Positions 7,844 to 15,358 of a DNA stretch of 30,968 nucleotides are shown piece by piece; the stretch's first letter is position 1, and each line of letters opens with the position of its first letter. The position numbers and the translations under genes were made by a program. The notes below the pieces were generated by a model. It had not been told where the DNA came from. It was given only the letters and a program-made list of their open reading frames with translations, and ran no database searches. The DNA comes from an uncultured Oscillospiraceae bacterium (lineage in GTDB: Bacteria > Bacillota_A > Clostridia > Oscillospirales > Oscillospiraceae): the NCBI GenBank assembly GCA_910584605.1, contig CAJUAW010000016.1:1-30968 (forward strand). The letters run 5' to 3'.

Positions 7844-10800
7844 ATGCCCTTTCCACTGACAGAGGAACAGCGAAACATCGTAGACGACCGGGGCGGCGAG
7901 CTGCTGGTGTCGGCGGCGGCGGGGTCGGGGAAGACCCGGGTGCTGGTGGAGCGGCTGCTGGACCGGGTAACCAAGGAGGGGATCGACATCGACCGCTTCC
8001 TGGTCATTACATACACCAAGGCGGCGGCTGCGGAGCTGCGGGGCCGCATTGCCCAGGAGCTGTCCGACCGGCTGGCGGCCAGCCCCAACGACCGCCACCT
8101 CCGCCGTCAGACCACCCTGGTCTACCGGGCGCAGATCTCCACCATCCACGCCTTCTGCGCCGCCCTGCTCCGGGAGAACGGCCATCTGCTGGACCTGGAC
8201 CCGGACTTCCGCCTGTGCGACGAGGGGGAGAGCCGGGTGATCATGGCCCAGGTGCTGGAGGAGGTGCTGGACCGGCGCTACGAGGACCTGGCTGAGGACA
8301 GCCCCTTTGCGCTGCTGGTGGACACCCTGTCCGCCGGGCGGGATGACAGCCGTCTGGTCCAGATCGCGGCGGACGTCTTTGGCCGGGTGCAGAGCCATCC
8401 GGACCCCGCCCGCTGGCTGGAGGAGCAGAAGGAGCTGTGGAGGCTGCAGGATATCTCCGACCTGACCGAGACCCCCTGGGGCGCGCCCCTGCTGGAGGAC
8501 GCCAAGCGCCAGATGCGCGCCTGCCGGGACCGGCTCCGTCAGGCCCTGGAGCTGGCTCAGTCAGACGAGCTGCTGAAGATGAATTACGGCCCCACCCTCT
8601 CCGCCTCGCTGGACGCCCTGGAGGAGCTTTTTCGGGAGGCAACCTGGGACGGCGTCTGCGCCCGCCTGCCCATCCCGTTCCCCGCCGCCGGGCGGAAGCG
8701 GAAGCGGACGGTCACACTCAGCCCCATGGAGGAGGAGCGGGCCGCCCAGGCCGGGGAGCGCATGAAGGCCATCCGCACCCGGTGCAAAAAGACGCTGGAC
8801 AAGCTGGCGGTCCCCTTCGCCGGAAACACCGCCGCTCAGGTGGAGGAGCTGTCCCTTTCCGCGCCTGTGGTGGAGGCGCTGATGGATCTGGTGCTGGATT
8901 TCCAGACCGCCTTTTCCCGGGAAAAGGCCAAGCGGGGCCTGCTGGATTTCTCGGATCTGGAGCATTGCTCCGTCCGGCTGCTCACCAACGGGGAGGGGGG
9001 TCCCTCCGAGCTGGCCCAGTACTGGGGCGCCCGGTACGACGAGGTGCTGGTGGATGAGTATCAGGATACCAACCAGGTGCAGAACGCCATTTTCCAGGCC
9101 ATCTCGTCCAACGGACGGCGGCTGTTTCAGGTGGGGGATGTGAAGCAGTCCATCTACCGGTTCCGCCTGGCCGACCCCACCATCTTTTTAGACAAGTATC
9201 GCCGCTTTTCCAGCGGGGAGGAGGCGGAGGAGGGACAGCCGCGCAAGCGGGTGCTGTCACAAAATTTCCGCTCCCGTCCCCAGGTGCTGGAGGGATGCAA
9301 CGACCTGTTTCGCAGCATTATGTCAACTGAATTCGGGGAGCTGGACTATACGCAGGATCAGGCCCTGGCGCCGGGCAAGTCCTTTCTGGAGGAGGAGCGG
9401 TCCGGCGGCCCCGATCCCTACGCACTGGAGCTGAATGTCCTCGATCTGTCGTTTCTGGGGGACCAGGAGGGGGAGAAGGAGGATAAAAATCTGTTGGAGG
9501 CCCGCTTGGCCGCCCGGCGCATCCGGGCGCTGCTGGACCGCCCTCTGCTCATTGAGGAGGGGGACGGCCTGCGGCCTCTGCGGCCCTCCGACGTGATGAT
9601 CCTTCTGCGCAGCCCCGGTCCGGTGCTCCACCACTACCTGCGGGCGCTCAACGAGGCGGGGGTTCCCTGGACCGCCGACGGCGGTGAAAATTTCTTTCAG
9701 ACCACCGAGGTCAATACCGCCTTGGCCATCCTCCAGATCGTGGACAATCCCCGGCAGGACGTGCCCCTCATCGCCGCCCTGCGCTCCCCGGTGTACGGCT
9801 TTTCCGGGGACAAGCTGGCCCTTCTCCGGGCGGACAGCGGCGGCGATTTTTACAGCGCCCTGGTCCATGCCGCCGAACAGGGCGATGGGGAGTGCCAGGA
9901 CGTTTTGGAACGCCTGGAGACGCTGCGTTTCGGTGCGGGAGACCGCACCTGCCGCCAGCTGATCTGGCACATCTTTGAGCAGACCAATCTGCTGGGGATT
10001 TTCGGAGCCATGGAGGGGGGCGGGGAGCGGCAGAGCAATTTGCTGTCCCTCTATGCGCTGGCCGGCCAGCTGGAGGACAGCGGCTGCCGCACACTGTTCC
10101 AATTCCTCCTGCGGCTGGAGCGGCTGAAAAGCACCGGCTCCCGCCTGGGGAACTCCTCGGGCGCAGGCCGGGAGGGGGAGGGGGTGTCCATCCTGTCCAT
10201 CCACCGGTCGAAGGGGCTGGAAAAGCCGGTGGTGCTGGTGTGCGGCCTGACCCGCCGCCTTAACCGGGACGACCTGATGCGTCCAGTGCTCTTCCACCCC
10301 AAGCTGGGGGTGGGCCCGCGGGGCCTGGACCGGGAGCGGATGGTGGAGTACCCCACGCTGGCCCGTCAGGCGGTGGCCCGCCAGCTGGAACGGGAGATGA
10401 TGGCGGAGGAGCTGCGCCTGCTCTATGTGGCCATGACCAGAGCCCGGGAGAAGCTGATTCTCACCACGGTCCTGTCCGAGGGCGCAGACGGGCTGAAGCG
10501 GCTGGGGGAGGACCTGCCGGTCTCCCCTCTGGCTCTGGAGCAGCAGCAGAGCGTGGGGGCCTGGGTGCTTCTCTACGCCCTCACCCGCCCCGAGGGGCAG
10601 ACCCTCCGGGCGCAGGCCGGACTGCCCGAGGCGTCGGAGCCATCTGCCGGTCCCGCCTGGGACATCCGGTGGGTGGATGGCGGGTCTCTGAACGAAGTGC
10701 AGAAAGTGGAGGGCCGCTATACCAGCCTTCCCCAGATGGAGGCCGCCGGGCTGGATCTGGCGGATCAGTTGGCCTGGACCTACCCCCATCGGGGGGCGGC

Positions 10801-11452
10801 GGACCTGCCCTCCAAACTGACCGCCACCCAGATCAAGGGCCGCGCCCAGGACCAGGAGGCGGCGGAGCATGCGGCTCCCCCCTCCCGCCAGGGACAGCCC
10901 ATTACCCGGCCCAATTTTATCGCGGAGGAGAAGGGGCTTACCCCCGCCCAGAGAGGCACCGCCCTTCATCTGGCCATGCAGTATCTGTCCCTGGACGGCG
11001 GCGGCAGCCTGGAGTCGGTGACGGAGGAGCTGGACAGCCTGACCGAGGCGGGTTTTCTCACCAGGCTCCAGCGCGAGGCCGTTGAACCGGAGCGCCTGTC
11101 CGCCTTTTTGACCAGCCCCTTGGGCCGGTCCATGGCGGCGGCAGGGGCCAAATGCCGCCGGGAGTTCAAGTTCTCCGTCCTGGACTCCGCGCTGAACTAC
11201 TTCCCAGAGGGAAAGGGGGAGGAGGTCCTGCTCCAGGGGGTCATCGACGCCTGGTTCGAGGGGGCGGACGGCTCCATCACCGTAGTGGACTTCAAAAGCG
11301 ACCGCATCCGTCCCGGCGGGGAGCGGGCCCGGGCCGAGGAGTACCGCGCCCAGCTCAACGCCTATAGCCTGGCTCTGTCCGCTATCCTGGGCAAGCCCGT
11401 CAGCCGGCAGGTGCTGTGGTTCTTTGCAACGGATTCGGCGTTCGAGCTGTAA
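7844..11452 (+). CDS. addA: ATP-dependent helicase/nuclease AddAB, subunit A
   Basis: Motor subunit of AddAB: a UvrD/Rep-type superfamily 1 helicase plus a RecB-type nuclease, acting on DNA double-strand ends. The 1202-residue length is typical. Seen in order: Q-motif region, Walker A AAAGSGKT (residues 24-31), Walker B DEYQDTN (404-410), motif III QVGDVKQSIYRFR, motif IV QNFRSRP, motif V SIHRSKGLEKPVV, motif VI LLYVAMTRAREKL, and a C-terminal nuclease with an RGTALHLAMQ helix, GVIDAWFE and VVDFKSD (Asp1149, Lys1151). All key residues appear intact. A good AAAGGAGG precedes ATG 7844. It follows the broken lipoprotein gene by 21 bases and ends at a strong two-way terminator. Confidence 0.98.
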   Translation: MPFPLTEEQRNIVDDRGGELLVSAAAGSGKTRVLVERLLDRVTKEGIDIDRFLVITYTKAAAAELRGRIAQELSDRLAASPNDRHLRRQTTLVYRAQISTIHAFCAALLRENGHLLDLDPDFRLCDEGESRVIMAQVLEEVLDRRYEDLAEDSPFALLVDTLSAGRDDSRLVQIAADVFGRVQSHPDPARWLEEQKELWRLQDISDLTETPWGAPLLEDAKRQMRACRDRLRQALELAQSDELLKMNYGPTLSASLDALEELFREATWDGVCARLPIPFPAAGRKRKRTVTLSPMEEERAAQAGERMKAIRTRCKKTLDKLAVPFAGNTAAQVEELSLSAPVVEALMDLVLDFQTAFSREKAKRGLLDFSDLEHCSVRLLTNGEGGPSELAQYWGARYDEVLVDEYQDTNQVQNAIFQAISSNGRRLFQVGDVKQSIYRFRLADPTIFLDKYRRFSSGEEAEEGQPRKRVLSQNFRSRPQVLEGCNDLFRSIMSTEFGELDYTQDQALAPGKSFLEEERSGGPDPYALELNVLDLSFLGDQEGEKEDKNLLEARLAARRIRALLDRPLLIEEGDGLRPLRPSDVMILLRSPGPVLHHYLRALNEAGVPWTADGGENFFQTTEVNTALAILQIVDNPRQDVPLIAALRSPVYGFSGDKLALLRADSGGDFYSALVHAAEQGDGECQDVLERLETLRFGAGDRTCRQLIWHIFEQTNLLGIFGAMEGGGERQSNLLSLYALAGQLEDSGCRTLFQFLLRLERLKSTGSRLGNSSGAGREGEGVSILSIHRSKGLEKPVVLVCGLTRRLNRDDLMRPVLFHPKLGVGPRGLDRERMVEYPTLARQAVARQLEREMMAEELRLLYVAMTRAREKLILTTVLSEGADGLKRLGEDLPVSPLALEQQQSVGAWVLLYALTRPEGQTLRAQAGLPEASEPSAGPAWDIRWVDGGSLNEVQKVEGRYTSLPQMEAAGLDLADQLAWTYPHRGAADLPSKLTATQIKGRAQDQEAAEHAAPPSRQGQPITRPNFIAEEKGLTPAQRGTALHLAMQYLSLDGGGSLESVTEELDSLTEAGFLTRLQREAVEPERLSAFLTSPLGRSMAAAGAKCRREFKFSVLDSALNYFPEGKGEEVLLQGVIDAWFEGADGSITVVDFKSDRIRPGGERARAEEYRAQLNAYSLALSAILGKPVSRQVLWFFATDSAFEL

Positions 11453-11455
11453 AAA

Positions 11456-11480
11456 AGCCGCCCGGCTGGGCGGCTTTTTC
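11456..11480. terminator. Bidirectional intrinsic terminator between addA and the PRC-barrel gene
   Basis: AGCCGCCC (11456-11463) pairs with GGGCGGCT (11468-11475) around GGCT. A-tract on the left and T-tract on the right make it work in both directions. It starts at the addA stop codon and lies directly after the stop of the converging gene. Confidence 0.88.
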
Positions 11481-11713
11481 TACCTCTCGATCAAAATAAT
11501 GTCCTCTCCGAACCGCTTGACGGCTCCCCAGGGGATGACCTTGTCCTCCTCCCGGCCCAGCAGGCCGAAGAAGCGGCGGCGGCCGGGGACCACCAGCGCC
11601 CGGACCTGACCGGTTTCCAGGTCCACCTCCATGTCGCCTACGTATCCATACCGGCTACCGTCCTCCACGCTGATGACCTCTTTGTACCGCAGCTCCGCGA
11701 TCCTGGTTTCCAT
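11480..11713 (-). CDS. PRC-barrel protein, YlmC/YmxH family
   Basis: This 77-residue soluble protein is a single PRC-barrel domain, as in the YlmC/YmxH family found in spore-forming Firmicutes. The pattern visible is ELRYKEVI..DGSRYGYVGD..VD..TG.V.ALVVPG....FGLLGRE.D.VIPW..V..FGED.I.I. The precise role of the family is not established; many members are linked to sporulation. The start is taken at ATG 11713 because AGGGGGA ends 6 bases before it. A GTG two codons upstream would abut that site. No promoter or terminator is seen between it and the transporter genes 54 bases upstream, so it may be the last gene of their operon. Confidence 0.9.
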   Translation of the reverse strand: METRIAELRYKEVISVEDGSRYGYVGDMEVDLETGQVRALVVPGRRRFFGLLGREEDKVIPWGAVKRFGEDIILIER

Positions 11714-11767
11714 GCGCACTCCCCCTGCATTGTTCGTTATCTCAGGGTATGAGAGGAAGGGGCTGTC

Positions 11768-13300
11768 CTATGCGGTCAACAGTCCTTTGGAGACCAGGAA
11801 TTCCCGGGCCACCTCGGCCACGGCCCGGCCGTCCACGTCCACAGCGTAGGTCAGCTCCACCATGTCCTCGCTGCTTACCTGACCGGTGAGCAGCTCCAGC
11901 ACTTGCTCCAGATTGGGGGCCGCGTCGTAGAAGTCCTGGAACAGGTCCTCCCGGACCAGGAAGGCGCCGTAGTATTCGGGGAAGAAGCCCAGGTCGTCCT
12001 CCAGGATGGTGAGGCCCGCCCGCTTGTTCAGGCCGTCGGTGGCGTAGACCACCATCACGTCAAAGGCGCCGCCCTCCACGGCGTTGTATTTGAGCACCAC
12101 GTCCACCGGCTTGGAGGAGCGGAAGTTCAGCCCGTAAAAGTCCACGAAGGGCTGATACTTCATGCTGCCTTCTTCGGTGTAAAATTCGTGCTCCGCGCCG
12201 AAGTCCAGCTCCCCGGCGATGGGGATCAGGTCGGAGATCGTTTCTGCGCCGTACCGGTCTATAACAGACTGGGTCACGCCGATGGAGTAGGTGTTGTTCA
12301 GCCCCACCTTGCCCAGCAGCCGCAGGCCCTCCCGCTGGCTGACGGCCTCATTGACGAAGTCATACAGGCTGACGCCCTCGGGAATGTCGCTGGTGTCCAG
12401 ACCAAGGAAGGTGGTGAGCACCGTTCCGTCATAGCTGAACATCAGATCGCAGCTGGGATCGCTCCCCTTTAACTCATTGTGGTTGTTGACCTGGGTCATC
12501 TGGTCCAGAATGACCACTTCCAGGCCGGTTTTGTCCTCCACCAGCTGCTCTACCATGCTGTGCATCAGCTTGACCTCCGAGTAGTCCCCGTCGTAGAGGG
12601 TGAGCTGTCCGGAGGTGTCGGCGGGCAGGAGCATGGACCCCACCAGAGCGATACCGGCGAGGGCCAGAACGCCTCCTCCGGCAGCCTTCGCCGGGAGGGG
12701 GAGCTTCTTGTGCCGGGCGCCGGACAGCCGCCGCTCCACCCAGCCGAGACCCACGTCCAGCACCAGGGCCATGCCCATGAGGACGGCGGTGCCCAAGGCG
12801 ATCATGCCCATGTTCCGCTGGCGGATGGCGGTGTAAAACAGTCCGCCCAGTCCGCCGCCGCCCACGAAGGAGGCGAAGACAGCGGTGCCGATGGCGTTGA
12901 CCGCCGCGATGCGGATGCCGGTGACCAGCATGGGAGTGGCCAGAGGAACGTCCACATGGAACAGGCGGTAGGGTTTGCTCATCCCCATGCCGGCGGCGGC
13001 CTCCTTCAGGTGGTCCGGCACCTGGAACAGGCCCAGGGAACAGTTCCGGGCGATGGGCAGCAGGGAGTAGAGGGCCAGGCCCAGCATGGCGGTGGGGGAG
13101 CCCGGCCCGGCGATGACCATGATCACGCCCAGAAGGGCCAGGGCGGGGATGGTCTGGATCAGGTCCACGACCCACAGCAGGGCCTTTCCCGCTCTGGGAA
13201 ACAAATAGGCCAGCAGTCCCAGAGGCACTCCGGCGGCGATGGCCAGGATCAGGGCGGACAGCACCAGGGACAGATGGTCCCAAATCATAGAAATACTCAT
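11768..13300 (-). CDS. Osmoprotectant ABC transporter, permease fused to substrate-binding domain (OpuCB/OpuCC type)
   Basis: The 510-residue membrane protein combines a permease (residues about 1-205, five or so hydrophobic helices, with the EAAAGMG coupling motif that contacts the ATPase), a linker with a further transmembrane segment (about 222-240), and a periplasm-type substrate-binding domain of the OpuAC/ProX class held outside the membrane (about 245-510). The binding domain carries an SYDGT segment near the position of the usual EYTGT motif, and several Tyr/Phe residues that could form the aromatic cage for glycine betaine, choline or carnitine. Which substrate is used cannot be read from the sequence. 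It overlaps the preceding permease gene by four bases (ATGA), indicating translational coupling. Confidence 0.93.
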   Translation of the reverse strand: MSISMIWDHLSLVLSALILAIAAGVPLGLLAYLFPRAGKALLWVVDLIQTIPALALLGVIMVIAGPGSPTAMLGLALYSLLPIARNCSLGLFQVPDHLKEAAAGMGMSKPYRLFHVDVPLATPMLVTGIRIAAVNAIGTAVFASFVGGGGLGGLFYTAIRQRNMGMIALGTAVLMGMALVLDVGLGWVERRLSGARHKKLPLPAKAAGGGVLALAGIALVGSMLLPADTSGQLTLYDGDYSEVKLMHSMVEQLVEDKTGLEVVILDQMTQVNNHNELKGSDPSCDLMFSYDGTVLTTFLGLDTSDIPEGVSLYDFVNEAVSQREGLRLLGKVGLNNTYSIGVTQSVIDRYGAETISDLIPIAGELDFGAEHEFYTEEGSMKYQPFVDFYGLNFRSSKPVDVVLKYNAVEGGAFDVMVVYATDGLNKRAGLTILEDDLGFFPEYYGAFLVREDLFQDFYDAAPNLEQVLELLTGQVSSEDMVELTYAVDVDGRAVAEVAREFLVSKGLLTA

Positions 13301-13929
13301 TTCCCGGCCCTGCCTTTCCGCAGGCCCTGGGGAACCACCCGCTTCTGAAGGGCGTCCACCAGCCCGCCCAGCGCCAAAGCGAGAATGGCGGCGGGGATGG
13401 CGCCCTGAAGGATCAGCGCGTTGTTGTTGGAGCTGACCCCTTTATAGACGAAATCGCCCAGGCCGCCCTGGCCGATCATGGCGGCCAGCACCGCCCAGCT
13501 GACCGTATACACGGTGGATAGCCGCAGCCCGCCGATGATGGTGGGCATGGCTAATGGAAGTTCCACCTGGACCAGGCGCTGGAGGTGGTTCATGCCGCAG
13601 CCCCGGGCGGCCTCCTTATACTGGGCGTCCACGCCGTTGAGGCCGGCCACCGTATTTTTCAGCACCGGGAACATGGCGTAAATGGATAGCGCGATGATGA
13701 CGGTGGCGGGGGTCATGCCGATGAGGATGACCAGCACACCGATGAAGACGATGCCGGGCACCGTATTCAAAATGGACAGCAGAGGGATCAGATAATTGGC
13801 CAGGGTGGGCAGCCGGGACAGTCCGATGCCCAGCGCCAGTCCCAGCACAAAGCCGGCGGCCACGCAGACCAGAGTGTATCCGGTATGGACGGCGGCGGCG
13901 CGGAGGATGGAAAGCAGCAGTTCGCTCAT
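13297..13929 (-). CDS. Osmoprotectant ABC transporter permease (OpuCB-like)
   Basis: A 210-residue inner-membrane permease with about six hydrophobic segments. The EAARGCG coupling motif is at about residues 105-111, and the following VELPLAMPTIIGGLR stretch matches the BPD_transp_1 fold of the OpuC/YehW family. It likely pairs with the permease half of the downstream fusion protein to form a heterodimeric channel, because the operon has two permease modules and one ATPase. GGGGGTGAT serves as ribosome binding site just ahead of the ATG. It starts 4 bases after the ATPase gene ends and overlaps the next gene by 4 bases. Confidence 0.93.
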   Translation of the reverse strand: MSELLLSILRAAAVHTGYTLVCVAAGFVLGLALGIGLSRLPTLANYLIPLLSILNTVPGIVFIGVLVILIGMTPATVIIALSIYAMFPVLKNTVAGLNGVDAQYKEAARGCGMNHLQRLVQVELPLAMPTIIGGLRLSTVYTVSWAVLAAMIGQGGLGDFVYKGVSSNNNALILQGAIPAAILALALGGLVDALQKRVVPQGLRKGRAGK

Positions 13930-13933
13930 ACCA

Positions 13934-15046
13934 TCACCCCCAAAGCTGTTCCGCCATGGCGGAGGCCATGCTGGTCTTGGTGACGATGCCGGCCACCGTT
14001 TCGTCCTCCTTGAGGACCACCAGATAGGGGAAGCCGCTGGAGATCAGCTGCTCAAAGCACTCCTTGGCGTTGTCTCCCACGTGGACCACGGGTGTGGTGC
14101 ACCGCACCAGCGGTCCGATGGTTTTTACCACATGTCCCGTCAGGCGGATGTCAGCGATGGACACCGTGCCCTGATAGCGGCGCTCCTGGTCCACCACCAG
14201 CAGGGTGTCCACGTTGTGGTGCTGCATCCGGCTGACGCACTCGTTGACTCCCCGGTTTTCCTTGACGGTGATGATGCCGGTGCGCATGAATTGGTCCACC
14301 GTCAGGCTGGCGGGGTCGGGGCCGGTCTGGTGTTTGCCCAAAAATTCCTTAATCTGGTCGGTGGCGGGGGTTTCCAGCATCTCCTCCGGAGGGGCGATCT
14401 GGACGATTTCCCCCTGGTTCATGAAGATGATGACGTCGGCCAGGTCCAGGGCCTCCTCCATGTCGTGGGTGACGAAGATGATGGTCTTGTTCAGCTTCTG
14501 CTGAAGGGTCTTCACCTCCAGCTGGAGGGAGCGGCGGGTCATGGGGTCCAGGGCGCTGAAGGGCTCATCCATCAGGACCACCGGGGGAGAGGCGGCCAGC
14601 GCCCGTAGGATGCCGATACGCTGCTGCTGGCCTCCGGACATCTCTCCAGGATACTTGTGGGCGTACCGATCGTAGGGCATGTCGACCATGTCCAGCAGGT
14701 CGTGAACGATCTGGCCGCATTTGTCCTTGGGCCATTTCAGCAGCTTGGGCACCACGCAGATGTTTTGGGCCACCGTCATGTTGGGAAACAGACCGATCTG
14801 CTGGATGACGTAGCCTGTGTGCCGCCGCAGCTCGTAGCGGTCCACTGAGGCGATGTCGCGGCCATTTAAGTAGATATGACCGCTGTCCGGCTGGATCAAA
14901 CGGTTGATCATCTTCAGGGTGGTGGTCTTGCCGCATCCGGAGGGGCCGATGAAGACGGCGAACTGCCCCTCCTGGATCTCGAAGGAAATATCCTTCAGAA
15001 TGGTTTGGCTTCCGTAAGCCAAGTTTACATGATCGAATCTGAGCAA
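13934..15046 (-). CDS. Osmoprotectant ABC transporter ATPase with tandem CBS domains (OpuCA/ProV type)
   Basis: This 370-residue ATPase energises uptake of quaternary amines. Motifs: Walker A GPSGCGKT (residues 34-41), Q-loop VIQQIGLF, signature MSGGQQQR, Walker B VVLMDEPF, and the switch His in VTHDMEEA. A pair of CBS domains (about 255-365) follows; in OpuA-type transporters these sense ionic strength or cyclic di-AMP. The start is chosen at TTG 15046, because AAAAGGAGG lies four to five bases upstream, and the protein then begins MLRFDHVNLAYG as expected for the family. An in-frame ATG 51 bases earlier lacks a ribosome binding site. First gene of the opuC-like operon, downstream of a promoter and a leader terminator. 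Confidence 0.94.
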   Translation of the reverse strand: MLRFDHVNLAYGSQTILKDISFEIQEGQFAVFIGPSGCGKTTTLKMINRLIQPDSGHIYLNGRDIASVDRYELRRHTGYVIQQIGLFPNMTVAQNICVVPKLLKWPKDKCGQIVHDLLDMVDMPYDRYAHKYPGEMSGGQQQRIGILRALAASPPVVLMDEPFSALDPMTRRSLQLEVKTLQQKLNKTIIFVTHDMEEALDLADVIIFMNQGEIVQIAPPEEMLETPATDQIKEFLGKHQTGPDPASLTVDQFMRTGIITVKENRGVNECVSRMQHHNVDTLLVVDQERRYQGTVSIADIRLTGHVVKTIGPLVRCTTPVVHVGDNAKECFEQLISSGFPYLVVLKEDETVAGIVTKTSMASAMAEQLWG

Positions 15047-15106
15047 AGCTACCTCCTTTTCCGGGGCGCGCCGCGCCGGTTTTCCAGACACATCCATTCA
15101 AATAGT

Positions 15107-15135
15107 AAAAAAAGAGGGCCGAATTGGACCGGCCC
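15107..15135 (-). terminator. Intrinsic terminator in the leader of the osmoprotectant operon (putative attenuator)
   Basis: Read on the minus strand, GGGCCG (15135-15130) pairs with CGGCCC (15121-15116) around an 8-base loop, and the RNA continues as UCUUUUUUU. It lies between the operon's promoter (15194-15222) and its first start codon (15046). An alternative helix is possible between UUGGCC (15163-15158) and GGCCGG (15134-15129), enclosing a hairpin with a UUCG loop. That helix would use the left arm of the terminator and could prevent it forming. Confidence 0.7.
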
Positions 15136-15193
15136 GAGAAATCATATCCGAAGATGTGGCCAAATGGAAAGGTCTGGCATATTGACTAAATAT

Positions 15194-15222
15194 AGTATAG
15201 CCGATTTTGCCATTTTTGTCAA
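15194..15222 (-). promoter_or_regulatory. Sigma-A promoter of the osmoprotectant transporter operon
   Basis: On the minus strand TTGACA (15222-15217) and TATACT (15199-15194) are separated by 17 bases. The expected start is near 15187. A 12-codon open frame (ATG 15180 to TGA 15142) would begin almost at the 5' end of the RNA; it has no ribosome binding site and is not called as a gene. No second promoter is visible between the leader terminator and the ATPase gene. Confidence 0.8.
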
Positions 15223-15358
15223 ATGAAGAAACTGTAAATTCTGGTCGAAGGCTGGCGCATTAAGGAAACCTTTATAAAATCTTAATCGAACTCCCCCTTT
15301 GTCCTTAAAGAAGGTCTGGTATCCTTGGGGACAGATCAAACGAGAGGAGGAGCGGGAT

